Source: Dyadobacter sp. CECT 9275 (GTDB lineage: Bacteria; Bacteroidota; Bacteroidia; Cytophagales; Spirosomataceae). Taken from it: a DNA stretch of 64,000 nt. The notes under the pieces were generated by a model that saw only the letters and a list, made by a program, of their open reading frames with translations, did no database searches and was not told the origin of the DNA. Positions 34,931 to 43,744 of the stretch are shown here, in pieces. Where the stretch lies: assembly GCF_907164905.1 (NCBI RefSeq), contig NZ_CAJRAF010000004.1:372001-436000 (forward strand), read 5' to 3'. The translations under genes were made by a program, and so were the position numbers. Numbering within the stretch: the first letter of the stretch is position 1; each line of letters begins with the position of its first letter.

Positions 34931-35374
34931 ATGACGTACCGTGATATTCTAATCATCAAAAATTCGTGGAGCCATATTCTGAGGCATCCCGAAAATGCCG
35001 GAGCTCTATTTTATAGCAAACTTTTTGCCCTGGATCCCGGTCTCAGGCCCTTGTTCAAGAACGACCAGGAAAAGCAGGAGAAAAAAATAATGGATATGCT
35101 CACCTTTCTGGTGGCACATCTGCAAAACGTGCCCAGCATTCAGCATGAAATAGATGCTCTGGCCCGGCGCCATGCACACTATGGTACGCTCCCGGGACAA
35201 TATCAAACAGTGGGTACTGCCCTGCTTTGGATGTTGGAACACAGCCCTGGTGAATTATGGAATGACGAAACAAAAGAAGCCTGGAGCAGCTTGTACGCGG
35301 TCTGGTCCCGCTCTATGATGAAGGTATCCAACGGAGTAGCTGATGAGCAGTCCACAAAAGCAAACAAAGATTAA
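34931..35374 (+). CDS. Single-domain bacterial globin
   Basis: 147 residues with the pattern of Vitreoscilla-type haemoglobins: NSWSHIL, ALFYSKLFALDPGLRPLF (Tyr28 in the B10 position), LVAHLQNV, then ARRHAHYGTLPGQYQTVG, where His81 is the likely proximal haem ligand, and WSRSMMKVS near the end. There is no FAD/NAD reductase domain, so it is a single-domain globin that binds oxygen or nitric oxide and needs a separate reductase. A triple GTATAC element upstream suggests specific control. The following gene starts 86 bp later and may be co-transcribed. Confidence 0.88.
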   Translation: MTYRDILIIKNSWSHILRHPENAGALFYSKLFALDPGLRPLFKNDQEKQEKKIMDMLTFLVAHLQNVPSIQHEIDALARRHAHYGTLPGQYQTVGTALLWMLEHSPGELWNDETKEAWSSLYAVWSRSMMKVSNGVADEQSTKANKD

Positions 35375-35460
35375 ACAACCCAACCGGAGGAAACCCTGCC
35401 TCGGTAAACGATCCACATACAATACTCAACTGATAGCAGAAGACTTTACATGACCATATC

Positions 35461-36303
35461 ATGGCCGAAATTTTAAGATTTTTAAAACTTTTTGTTTTTA
35501 ACTCGATTGGAAAAGAGCAGAATACGGCAACTTCCGGGCTTCTGGAGATAGACCGCCACCTTGAACAAAAGAGCTATTGGAACTGGCTGATAAGCGGTGG
35601 CAGCAGAAAAATATCAACCGCCTATTTTGTAGTAAAACATAATCGCAAAAACATTGTACTACCCGAAGAAAACAGCCCCGTCCCGTATTTCTGGCAGGCG
35701 TTGTTTCTCAAAGATACGCCAAAACCAACCGTGCTTGCAGCTTCGAAAAATATGTACCTCATAACCGATGAAGGCGAAACGGCTGCGGTGAAAAAAGTGA
35801 ACCGCCGTGGGGATAACTTCAATACCTATCAGTGGCTTGATGGCGAAAACGGGCAGCCTATGCAAAAAAAGGAAATACATACGATGGAGGAAAGCCGTTC
35901 CATACGGACCATCGCGGGGGGCAGCTATCTGCTCATCGGTACAAATGTGATATTGAATGTTCAGACGCTCGACCTCTATCATTTCGACGTCAGCAGTCCG
36001 CAGAGCCCCCATCAACTCACCGGGTACCAGATTTTTGATTCACGTGCGGTGGGTTTGTCACCCGGTAAATCGCAAATACTTTTCACGGGTTACCGCAGAA
36101 ACACCAAAACCCAGGCCTCGGAATATGCTTTAATCGCTATCGACTTTTGTGAAAATTCTGCTTATACAGTTCCGTTTGACCGGAAAGATACCAACTTCTT
36201 TTCGGTATGGGACGCAACTTATAAATGGGTCGACACCTATTTCGAATGGTCTAGAGATACCTCTGGAAAGGAAATTTTAATATTAAAAAATGCCATACCT
36301 TAA
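35461..36303 (+). CDS. Hypothetical protein, possible propeller-like fold
   Basis: 280 residues, no signal peptide and no membrane helix; the N-terminus is MAEILRFLKLFVFNSIG. The protein is beta-rich, with phrases that look like WD/propeller strands (SKNMYLITDEGETAAVKKVN, GGSYLLIGTNVILNVQTLDL, SPGKSQILFTGYRRNTKTQA). I do not recognise the family. It lies 86 bp after the globin gene and converges on the GMC gene with a 25-bp gap. It may share the globin transcript, which would link it to oxygen or NO, but nothing in the sequence shows that. Confidence 0.7.
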   Translation: MAEILRFLKLFVFNSIGKEQNTATSGLLEIDRHLEQKSYWNWLISGGSRKISTAYFVVKHNRKNIVLPEENSPVPYFWQALFLKDTPKPTVLAASKNMYLITDEGETAAVKKVNRRGDNFNTYQWLDGENGQPMQKKEIHTMEESRSIRTIAGGSYLLIGTNVILNVQTLDLYHFDVSSPQSPHQLTGYQIFDSRAVGLSPGKSQILFTGYRRNTKTQASEYALIAIDFCENSAYTVPFDRKDTNFFSVWDATYKWVDTYFEWSRDTSGKEILILKNAIP

Positions 36304-36328
36304 AAATCATCTCTCGCTGCTTCGCTTC

Positions 36329-38041
36329 TTACAAATGCCCCTTCCTCATTTCACCAACGGCATGATCTACGGCTCTGGCCGTGAGCGCCATGTAGGTAAG
36401 CGAAGGATTTTGGGTGGCCGTAGAGGTCATGCAGGCCCCATCCGTTACGAATACATTGGCACAGGCATGCAACTGATTCCATTTGTTGAGAAGCGACGTT
36501 TTGGGGTCTTTTCCCATTCTCACGCCCCCCATCTCATGGTTTTCGCTGCCAGGGTTTCGCCGGGTATCAGACGTTTTGATGTTAGTAAATCCCGACTTAT
36601 CCAGCATTTCACTCAATTGTTCGTAGAAATCCTGTACCATTTTCATATCATTATCGTCAAATTCCACTGACATCCTTAGTTGCGGAATGCCCCAGGCATC
36701 GGTCAATGAGGTATCCAGCCTCACCGAATTACTTTCCTTGGGTAACGTTTCCCCCATCATTTGAGCGCCCATGGTCCAGCCTTCTTCACTAGGTTTGAAC
36801 AGATTTTCCTTCAGTATCTGCCCAATCCCCTCCTGCGGACTTCCCATTTTTGAGGCCGAAAAAGAGGCCGCATAACCACGTAAAAAGTCAGTTTCCTGTT
36901 TGAAAACGTTCCGGAACCGAGGAATATAGGACCCATTCGGTCTGCGCCCGTCAGTGGTATATGCATGGAAACCATCGTAATCTGCGCTCACCCTTCCCCG
37001 GTAATTATGAAACCCGATGAATTTTCCCATCAGCCCGTTGTCATTTCCCAAGCCGCTGGGGAACCGGCCTGACTTTGAATTCAACAGAATCAGATTGGAA
37101 TTAATGGCAGACGCATTCAGAAAAATGATCCTGGCATAGTATTCCGTCATTTCCTTCGTCAGCGCATCTACTACCCTCACACCTGTGGCCTTTTTTCTTT
37201 TTTCATCATAAATAATGGAATGTACCACGGAATGGGGCCGTAGGGTAAGTTTTCCGGTTTTCTCCGCCCAGGGTAAGGTGGAGGAATTAGTACTGAAATA
37301 TCCTCCGAAAGGACATCCACGCTGGCACATCACCCTGTGCTGACATTTGGCCCGTCCCTGCTCCAGATGAACGGGCTGCGGTTCGGTGATATGTGCCGCT
37401 CGTCCGATAATGATCGGACGTGTATGGTTGTAGTGTTTTGCTACCTGTTCGCTAAAATGCTTCTCAACACAACTCATTTCATGCGGCGGCAGAAACTCTC
37501 CGTCCGGAAGCTGAGGAAGCCCATCTTTATTACCGGAAATACCTGCGAATTTTTCTACATAACTATACCAGGGAGCAATGTCCTTATACCGGATGGGCCA
37601 GTCTACCGCAAATCCGTCACGCATGGGTCCTTCAAAATCAAAGTCAGACCAACGCTGCGTCTGCCTGGCCCATAACAGCGACCGCCCTCCTACCTGATAT
37701 CCCCGCATCCAGTCAAAAGGCTTATCCTGAACATAAGGGTGCTCGGCATCCTTTACCACAAAATGCATGGCATCCTCCTTGAAAATATAATGTTTGCTGG
37801 CGATCGGGTTCTGCTGCCGCATAGCCAGGGAAGGTTGTCCCAGATGCTCAAACTCCCAAGGCTGCATGTGGGTGGTAGGATAATCCACAATATGCTTTAC
37901 GTCACGGCCGCGCTCCAGCACAAGGGTCCTCATCCCCTTTTCCGTCAACTCCTTTGCAGCCCAGCCCCCACTGATTCCTGTACCGACGACGATCGCATCA
38001 AAAGTATTTTGTTTTGACGAATCAATATTAAAATAAGACAT
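36329..38041 (-). CDS. GMC family oxidoreductase
   Basis: 570 residues. The FAD-binding motif VVGTGISGGWAAKEL lies at about 18-32 and ends in VLERG. A cysteine-rich segment (CQHRVMCQRGCPFGGYFS) and the C-terminal GMC block (HEMGGVRMGKDPKTS, VTDGACMTSTATQNPSLT) follow. This is the bacterial branch of glucose-methanol-choline oxidoreductases related to the large subunit of gluconate 2-dehydrogenase; such proteins oxidise sugars or sugar acids. No small subunit or cytochrome gene adjoins it, so the usual partner (a gluconate dehydrogenase subunit 3-like protein) is missing here. No signal peptide is present; export with a Tat partner is possible. Confidence 0.92.
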   Translation of the reverse strand: MSYFNIDSSKQNTFDAIVVGTGISGGWAAKELTEKGMRTLVLERGRDVKHIVDYPTTHMQPWEFEHLGQPSLAMRQQNPIASKHYIFKEDAMHFVVKDAEHPYVQDKPFDWMRGYQVGGRSLLWARQTQRWSDFDFEGPMRDGFAVDWPIRYKDIAPWYSYVEKFAGISGNKDGLPQLPDGEFLPPHEMSCVEKHFSEQVAKHYNHTRPIIIGRAAHITEPQPVHLEQGRAKCQHRVMCQRGCPFGGYFSTNSSTLPWAEKTGKLTLRPHSVVHSIIYDEKRKKATGVRVVDALTKEMTEYYARIIFLNASAINSNLILLNSKSGRFPSGLGNDNGLMGKFIGFHNYRGRVSADYDGFHAYTTDGRRPNGSYIPRFRNVFKQETDFLRGYAASFSASKMGSPQEGIGQILKENLFKPSEEGWTMGAQMMGETLPKESNSVRLDTSLTDAWGIPQLRMSVEFDDNDMKMVQDFYEQLSEMLDKSGFTNIKTSDTRRNPGSENHEMGGVRMGKDPKTSLLNKWNQLHACANVFVTDGACMTSTATQNPSLTYMALTARAVDHAVGEMRKGHL

Positions 38042-38310
38042 TTTCTACATTTATGATTTGGCAATCCGGTAATATCCTGAATGACTTTCTATTTACAAAG
38101 ACGATAATTTGATGAGATACTCCCGGATACACGGAATTTAGAACAAAAAAATTTGAAAATCACGATCACCCGGGCGCTTGCTTCGGTATCGGAAAATTCT
38201 GGCGGGTACAGGTCTGAAACATCCATCCCGAAACATACTTTTTAATCCACTTATAATTAACGACCTTGCCTGCTGCTTCAACATTCGACTTAAAATAACG
38301 AATCCTGATC

Positions 38311-39078
38311 ATGGAGGTAAATAAAGAATTAAGGCTTGCAGTACTGATCGATGCAGATAACGTACCCTATGCAAACATAAAAGGGATGCTGGAAGAAATT
38401 GCCAAATACGGCACGCCAACCTTTAAGCGGATATACGGCGACTGGACCAAGCCCACCCTTTCGGGATGGAAAACCGTTTTGCTGGAAAATGCCATAACGC
38501 CCATTCAACAGTATAGTTATACCTCTGGCAAAAATTCATCGGATTCGGCGCTGATCATTGATGCGATGGATATTCTGTACACAGGAAGGGTCGACGGCTT
38601 TTGTATTGTTTCCAGTGACAGCGACTTTACACGGCTCGCCACCAGGCTAAGGGAAGCCGGTATGCTGGTCTTCGGGATCGGGGAGCGAAAAACGCCGTCA
38701 CCTTTTATCGCTTCATGTAACAAATTCATCTACATCGAAATACTTAAAAAGGAGCCCAAACCGGAAGTTCCTGCCAAAAAAACGGCTAAAAACAAACCTT
38801 TGAAGGAGGAGGCACCAGCCGCCCCGGTGGTCGCTAAAATTGATGAACGCCTTGTTAAATTGATATCTGACAGTATCAATGACATAGCAGAAGAAGACGG
38901 CTGGATTTTCCTGGGCGTTTTAGGAAGTATGATCCTTAAAAAACAGCCTGATTTTGACTCCCGCAATTATGGTTATAAAAAATTGCTGGACCTTATCCGC
39001 CATATTCCGGAGATAAGTATCGAAGAACGCATGAGCGCCAAGGGTAACATGCCACACTTTTATGTAAAAACGAAATAG
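38311..39078 (+). CDS. NYN domain ribonuclease-like protein with C-terminal LOTUS/OST-HTH domain
   Basis: 255 residues. The NYN (PIN-like) nuclease domain covers about 8-145, with acidic residues D14 and D16 in VLIDADN, D78 in KNSSDSALIID, and D103 and D105 in VSSDSDF, the typical metal site. A Lys/Pro/Ala linker (148-175) leads to an OST-HTH/LOTUS domain (178-253, LVKLISDSINDIAEEDGWIF, GYKKLLDLIRHIPEISIE). LOTUS domains bind RNA, notably G-rich or structured RNA in eukaryotes. The pair suggests an RNA-targeting nuclease. It has its own leader and no operon partner; its role in bacteria is not known. Confidence 0.92.
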   Translation: MEVNKELRLAVLIDADNVPYANIKGMLEEIAKYGTPTFKRIYGDWTKPTLSGWKTVLLENAITPIQQYSYTSGKNSSDSALIIDAMDILYTGRVDGFCIVSSDSDFTRLATRLREAGMLVFGIGERKTPSPFIASCNKFIYIEILKKEPKPEVPAKKTAKNKPLKEEAPAAPVVAKIDERLVKLISDSINDIAEEDGWIFLGVLGSMILKKQPDFDSRNYGYKKLLDLIRHIPEISIEERMSAKGNMPHFYVKTK

Positions 39079-39181
39079 TCAGCAGAACAGTAACTCACAA
39101 TACCTGCTGACTTATTAAGATGCGGACTTACCGGATAAGCCGGAAACAAAATTTTTATACTGAAATAGTAATCATTATCTG

Positions 39182-39964
39182 ATGAATCGACTCGTAAGAA
39201 ATCTCAACAACGTTGTCTTAGGCTTTGGTATCTCTTTACTGGCCCTTCCGGCTCTACATGCCCAGGTGGGTGTAGGTACTGCTCCGATCAAGGGCGCCGT
39301 AGTATATATGGACGGAAGCCGCAAAATGCTGGATGAAAAATGGACTTACTGGGAAGGCCCTCGCCTAAAGGCTACGCTTCCCATCAAATGGACCGTCGTT
39401 CCCGATCCGGTGGACAAGGGAACCGTCATCAATTGCAACGACCCCGCTTCGGCCGGTGGGCTGTATGGCTCAGCGGATATCGTGACGAATAAACAATTCC
39501 GTGATTTTCGGGCACATGTTGAATTTCTGATTACCAAACCCGGGGGGAACAGTGGTGTCTACCTGCAAAACCGCTACGAGATCCAGGTATTGGATGGTGA
39601 TACCACGTCGCATGGTATGGCCGCTGTGATCAACGAGTCCAGATCGCCATACTATGCCTACAACGGCATAGGAAAATGGAACTCCTATGACATTGTTTTC
39701 CGTGCAGCACGGTTCAAGGAAGGAAAGCTCGTGGAACAACCCATGGTTACCCTATATTTTAACGGCAAAAAAGTCCACAAAAACCACCAGATCAAGCAGG
39801 TATGGGGAGGCCGTTTCTCAGGAATGGACGGAGGAAATAACGGAGGGAAAGGCATAACGGACACTCCGGGGGGGCTTAAACTCCAGTCGGAGGGACATGA
39901 CGTGCTGTACAGAAATATCTGGATCAAGGAATTGGACCTTAAAAAAGCGGATACCGATTTTTAA
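39182..39964 (+). CDS. DUF1080 (3-keto-disaccharide hydrolase domain) secreted protein
   Basis: 260 residues with a signal peptide ending near LHAQ. The single jelly-roll domain carries the family segments ADIVTNKQFRDFRAHVEFL, GGNSGVYLQNRYEIQVLD, YNGIGKWNSYDIVFRAARF and GGLKLQSEGHDVLYRNIWIK. Members are concanavalin-like hydrolases; a few cleave 3-keto-glycosides produced by Gfo/Idh or PQQ-type oxidation. The gene is alone between short non-coding stretches. A role in breaking oxidised glycosides fits the oxidoreductases in this window, but no direct link is visible. Confidence 0.9.
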   Translation: MNRLVRNLNNVVLGFGISLLALPALHAQVGVGTAPIKGAVVYMDGSRKMLDEKWTYWEGPRLKATLPIKWTVVPDPVDKGTVINCNDPASAGGLYGSADIVTNKQFRDFRAHVEFLITKPGGNSGVYLQNRYEIQVLDGDTTSHGMAAVINESRSPYYAYNGIGKWNSYDIVFRAARFKEGKLVEQPMVTLYFNGKKVHKNHQIKQVWGGRFSGMDGGNNGGKGITDTPGGLKLQSEGHDVLYRNIWIKELDLKKADTDF

Positions 39965-40351
39965 TTTGCTGAATATTCTGAATGAAACCCGGGTGATGTG
40001 TCTGAAATGATGCTGAATTCGGGTTTTGCTTTAAATAAGCCTGGCAAAGTAAACTTATTCATAACAAGGGATGAGGCAGGTTGCTGCACCGGCGCATCCC
40101 AGCACCGGTTAGTCCGCGTCGGAGGTTCCGCCCTGATCATCTATAAATTGCTAAAAAAGGCAATTAAAACAATATCGATAGGCTTGTAGGAATAAATTGT
40201 AACCATAAGCAACAAATCTGATAATTGTTTCCTATTTTTATGATGGAAAACAGGAAAAAGGCTGCTATCTTGGACCATCCAAAGTGCTATTACCACACAT
40301 TCGTAGATTTGTAATCAAACATTTGTACGCTCACTATAAAAATGATTTGAA
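39965..40351. other. Intergenic region upstream of the thioesterase gene
   Basis: A weak hairpin AAACCCG (39985-39991)/CGGGTTT (40020-40026) after the DUF1080 gene may act as a poor terminator. TAGATTTG at 40304-40311 fits a -7 element for the thioesterase gene, with no clear -33 TTG. A 63-codon frame (39998-40189) has no family resemblance and I do not call it. Confidence 0.4.
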
Positions 40352-40804
40352 ATGTTAAACATTGATGAAGAAAAAGACAAATTTGTCTTTAACATGAAGC
40401 TCGACATCCGTTGGAGCGATATGAATCACATGCATCACGTGAATAATGCGGTGTATCTTACTTTCTTTGAACAGGGACGGATATATTACCTGCTGAAGGC
40501 ATTCAGGTGGAACTGGAAAGAAAAAGGCATCATTCTCAGCAGTGCACATATCGAATACCTGAGGCCCATACTTTTCCCCGACCCCGCCCGCATTTTCGTC
40601 AGGACCTCAAAAATAAGCAGCAATACTTTTACCATTGATTACATGATCACCAGTATTGTACAAGACAAAGAGGAGATCAACACAACCGGCTGCACAACAA
40701 TGGCATTGTTTGATTACAAAACGAGCTCCACCATGCCTATTTCAGAAGAATTCCTTGAACAAATTAAAACTTACGAGAGAGGGAGCTCTCAGGTATTGAT
40801 CTAG
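40352..40804 (+). CDS. Acyl-CoA thioesterase, hotdog fold (4HBT-like)
   Basis: 150 residues. The 4HBT signature is RWSDMNHMHHVNNAVYLTFF, with catalytic Asp23 and the HVNN turn. The hotdog strands end in TTGCTTMALFDYKT. Cytoplasmic homologues hydrolyse medium- or short-chain acyl-CoA or acyl-ACP. The SDR gene starts 38 bp later on the same strand, so an acyl-CoA or polyketide-like substrate might pass between them, though both families are broad. Confidence 0.88.
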   Translation: MLNIDEEKDKFVFNMKLDIRWSDMNHMHHVNNAVYLTFFEQGRIYYLLKAFRWNWKEKGIILSSAHIEYLRPILFPDPARIFVRTSKISSNTFTIDYMITSIVQDKEEINTTGCTTMALFDYKTSSTMPISEEFLEQIKTYERGSSQVLI

Positions 40805-40842
40805 TTGATATAAAGAACGTTGGCATTATTTTGGTTTCTTAA

Positions 40843-41625
40843 ATGAAAACGATATATGTCATGCTAAAGAACAAATTCAACTTAAAAGGAAAAAACGCCC
40901 TTGTCACGGGATCCAGCCAGGGCATAGGGAAAGCTATTGCGCTGGCGCTGGCTGAGTACGGTGCCAGAATCATACTGCATTACAGGGGTGATAAGACAGA
41001 CGCAGAAAAGGTAGCGCGGCAGATAAAAAAATATGGAAACGGTGTGAATATCCTGCAAGCCGACTTCTCCCGGCCCAAGGCAGTGGCAGGGTTATATAAA
41101 AAAGTAAGTGCTTTGGTAGATCACTTGGATATCCTGGTGATCAATGCGTCTCTACAGCTTCCTGTTGACTGGCTCGAAATTAGCGCTAAAGAGATTGATC
41201 TGCAGGTTACAACCAATTTCAGGGCCACTTTACAAATGATGCAGCGGTTTGCTCCTGCCATGATAGAGAAACAATGGGGACGAATAGTAACCATCGGAAG
41301 CGTTCAGCAGGAAAGGCCTCATCCGCTCATGGCTGTTTATGCCGCAACAAAATCCGCCTCGTTAAATCTGGTACAGAATATTGCATCCCAACTGGCAGGC
41401 AAGGGTGTGACGGTCAACAACCTTGCGCCCGGTGTCATCGACACGCCCCGCATTAAGGAAGAACTGCCACCAATAGATGAGAAACTGCTGAAGAAAATGG
41501 ATATTCCGATGGACCGGACCGGCATGCCAGAAGAGTGCGCAACAGTCGCTTTGCTTTTATGTTCGGATGCCGGCAGTTATATCACCGGCCAGAACATATA
41601 CGTTGACGGGGGAATGTCTTTATAA
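40843..41625 (+). CDS. Short-chain dehydrogenase/reductase (SDR), FabG-like
   Basis: 260 residues from ATG 40843; an internal ATG at 40861 (MLKNKFNLKGKNALVTG) would also give a normal SDR start. The NAD(P) motif TGSSQGIG, INAS (in place of NNAG), catalytic Ser in IGSVQQ and Tyr/Lys in YAATK are all present, and the end GQNIYVDGGMSL is typical. It is a classical SDR that reduces a ketone or oxidises an alcohol; the substrate is not readable. It is followed by a bidirectional terminator. Confidence 0.92.
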   Translation: MKTIYVMLKNKFNLKGKNALVTGSSQGIGKAIALALAEYGARIILHYRGDKTDAEKVARQIKKYGNGVNILQADFSRPKAVAGLYKKVSALVDHLDILVINASLQLPVDWLEISAKEIDLQVTTNFRATLQMMQRFAPAMIEKQWGRIVTIGSVQQERPHPLMAVYAATKSASLNLVQNIASQLAGKGVTVNNLAPGVIDTPRIKEELPPIDEKLLKKMDIPMDRTGMPEECATVALLLCSDAGSYITGQNIYVDGGMSL

Positions 41626-41668
41626 ACAACGGAGGGCAAAAAGGATCTTCTGCCCTCCGTTGTTTTAC
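41625..41668. terminator. Bidirectional terminator between SDR and PQQ sugar dehydrogenase genes
   Basis: AACAACGGAGGGCA (41625-41638) pairs perfectly with TGCCCTCCGTTGTT (41651-41664), loop 12 bases, with T-rich flanks on both strands. The minus-strand gene's stop codon (41665-41667) abuts the stem. Confidence 0.85.
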
Positions 41669-42942
41669 TTCTTGTAAGTAATCTTGAATATGGTTCCGTT
41701 CAGGTCATCCGAAACATAAAGCGCCCCGTCAGGTCCCTGCGCCAAGCCGCAGGGACGGTGCTGAATAGGCCCGGTTGGCTTGACAAGGTCGGTTCCTGCA
41801 AAGTTGTCCGCAAAAATTTCCCACTTACCCGCCTTGCCATTCACAAAAGGAACAAAGGCTACCAAATAACCCTTCTTCAGCTCTGGCGACTGGCTGTGAA
41901 ATGCGATGAAAGCTCCGTTTTTGTATTTAGCCGGAAACATGTTACCTGTGTAAAACATCAGTGCATTGGGCCCCAGATGCGCAGGAAATGCCGCTACGGG
42001 GTTGATAGCCTTCTCTCCGCCAGTCTTTTTCCCGTCACCGCCATATTCTGGTGCCAGAATTTTCTTGTTTTGAAAATGGTCATAATAGATATAGGGCCAG
42101 CCGGCATCGTCTCCTTGTTTCAACTTGTATAATGCCTCTGCCGGCAGCTCTGCACTTTGTTTTGGGGTATAATACTGAGGAAACATATCATCAAATTTTC
42201 CGCGCCCATGCGAAGTAGCATAGAGGGAATTGGTTTTATTATCCCAGTTAATTCCTACGGCATTTTTCACTCCCGTGGCATACCGTTGCCCATCCTTAAA
42301 TGTCTGGTTCCGTTTCTCCGCGCTGAATTTCCAAATCCCCCCGGCCGAATCAAGTATAGTACATGGCGACATACCGGTACCTTTTCCCGCTTCGCGACAG
42401 TTGTCACTGTAAGAACCTACCGTTACATATAGGTTGGACTGATTATCCAGCGTCAGCGGTTTTGCGTTATCTCTCCCCTTGTCAACCAGCCCCGCCACGA
42501 TTTCCTCAGGATTTTCAAGGTCGATGATTTCTTCTTTTTCATTCAACCTATATCTGAAAACTCCGGTATTGGAAGAGCTGTACAGGTAACCGTTTTTGAT
42601 AGCTATCCCCGTTCCTGGGTAACCCGCAAACATTTTTTTCTCATCCAAAACACCATCTTTATCGGTGTCACGGAGCATATACATGCCGTGCCCATCTTTC
42701 AGCTTCGATAGTTTCACAAAAATATCCCCGCTTTTATTAACTGCTATGTGCCTGGTGGCGCCCAGGTCTGTGGCCAGAATGGTTGCGGTGAATCCTGCGG
42801 GAAGTTTTATTTCTTTGGCATCCACATTTTTACCCGGCCCGGCAACACCGTCCGTTTTGATGGAGGTGCCCGAAAACGCCAGGCCCGCCACTGCACTTGC
42901 CATAACTACGTATATGGCTGCTTTTGATAATGATCTCTGCAT
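41665..42942 (-). CDS. PQQ-dependent sugar dehydrogenase-like secreted protein (GDH-B/sorbosone type)
   Basis: 425 residues with a signal peptide (MQRSLSKAAIYVVMASAVAG). The body is a six-bladed propeller of the soluble glucose/sorbosone dehydrogenase class: IKLPAGFTATILATDL, RHIAVNKSGDIFVKLS, RDTDKDGVLDE (a calcium-loop-like DxDxDG), YATGVKNAVGINWD and RPCGLAQGPDGALYVSDD. These enzymes oxidise aldoses with bound PQQ and calcium in the periplasm, but many family members are untested. No cytochrome domain is attached. It is apparently monocistronic. Confidence 0.88.
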   Translation of the reverse strand: MQRSLSKAAIYVVMASAVAGLAFSGTSIKTDGVAGPGKNVDAKEIKLPAGFTATILATDLGATRHIAVNKSGDIFVKLSKLKDGHGMYMLRDTDKDGVLDEKKMFAGYPGTGIAIKNGYLYSSSNTGVFRYRLNEKEEIIDLENPEEIVAGLVDKGRDNAKPLTLDNQSNLYVTVGSYSDNCREAGKGTGMSPCTILDSAGGIWKFSAEKRNQTFKDGQRYATGVKNAVGINWDNKTNSLYATSHGRGKFDDMFPQYYTPKQSAELPAEALYKLKQGDDAGWPYIYYDHFQNKKILAPEYGGDGKKTGGEKAINPVAAFPAHLGPNALMFYTGNMFPAKYKNGAFIAFHSQSPELKKGYLVAFVPFVNGKAGKWEIFADNFAGTDLVKPTGPIQHRPCGLAQGPDGALYVSDDLNGTIFKITYKK

Positions 42943-43193
42943 TATACTGATTAGAGTTTAACGATTAATTTTAACTGACCTTGCTTGATTGTATTACGTC
43001 AAAAGAAACAAAAAGGCACATTGTTACTCCATTTATACGGTCATTTATTTAAAAGAACCAATTGGAATGGTTTTTTAAATCATTCTCCGAAATCCTGATC
43101 ATTGTCATAGTTTCGACTGTAAATGATTCCGAATTTGACCAAATGATACCGGATGAGCATGAATACTCCAATCACCATTTAAACCATAAAGTT

Positions 43194-43520
43194 ATGAAAC
43201 CAGGAGAAGACGACGACGATATATATGACGATGACCTGCCCGGAAATTATCCGGCTTCGGAAGATATTTTCAATCAGGGACTGATTGAAGAGGATATCGA
43301 CCCCGAAAATACCGAAAGAATAAAATCCAGAAATCCCGACCCCGAAGCATGGAATGAGAAAAGTTTCCCCTATGACATGGTGGGCGATGATCTGGATATC
43401 CCCGGTGCGGAACTGGACGACGAGGACGAACTCATTGGCCGCGAGGATGAGGAAAATAACTATTACAGCCTCGGTGGCGACAATCATGAAGACCTGGAAG
43501 AGCACCAGGAAACAGAGTAA
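43194..43520 (+). CDS. Small, highly acidic conserved protein
   Basis: 108 residues from ATG 43194 (MKPGEDDDDIYDDDLPG); an upstream frame to TTG 43062 exists but its composition is unlike the rest. About 40 of 108 residues are Asp or Glu, in runs, with short aromatic breaks (YDDDLPGNYPASEDIFNQG, NPDPEAWNEKSFPYDMVGDD, EENNYYSLGGD). It is probably disordered and cytoplasmic; no signal, no helix. Similar acidic small proteins occur in Cytophagales, but no function is known to me. It is followed by a strong terminator, which supports a real gene. Confidence 0.7.
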   Translation: MKPGEDDDDIYDDDLPGNYPASEDIFNQGLIEEDIDPENTERIKSRNPDPEAWNEKSFPYDMVGDDLDIPGAELDDEDELIGREDEENNYYSLGGDNHEDLEEHQETE

Positions 43521-43550
43521 ACTTGCTGATTTTATAAAAACCACACACCT

Positions 43551-43588
43551 GAACCGAGGCTCCCATCTGCGAAGCCTCGGTTTTTTTT
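43551..43588 (+). terminator. Strong intrinsic terminator after the acidic protein gene
   Basis: ACCGAGGCT (43553-43561) pairs with AGCCTCGGT (43573-43581), followed directly by a run of eight T. Confidence 0.92.
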
Positions 43589-43680
43589 GGCCCGCCAAAA
43601 ATGGGTATCCGTCTTGTTTTAAAATAAATTTAATAATACTGTGAATATTCGTAAACATTTTAACTAATTACTAACTCGCC

Positions 43681-43712
43681 TTGTTTTCACCCTATTGCCT
43701 GGAATATATTTG
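43681..43712 (+). promoter_or_regulatory. Candidate Bacteroidota promoter for the GH2 gene
   Basis: TTG at 43681-43683 and TATATTTG at 43705-43712, separated by 21 bases, fit the -33/-7 pattern. The start would be about 25 bp before the ATG at 43745. Confidence 0.55.
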
Positions 43713-43744
43713 CTCTAAAATCACTTCTATTCCAATTAATTTTC

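Noticed and set aside
39998..40189. Small plus-strand gene after DUF1080
   Set aside because: No family resemblance and no promoter; overlaps a weak hairpin.
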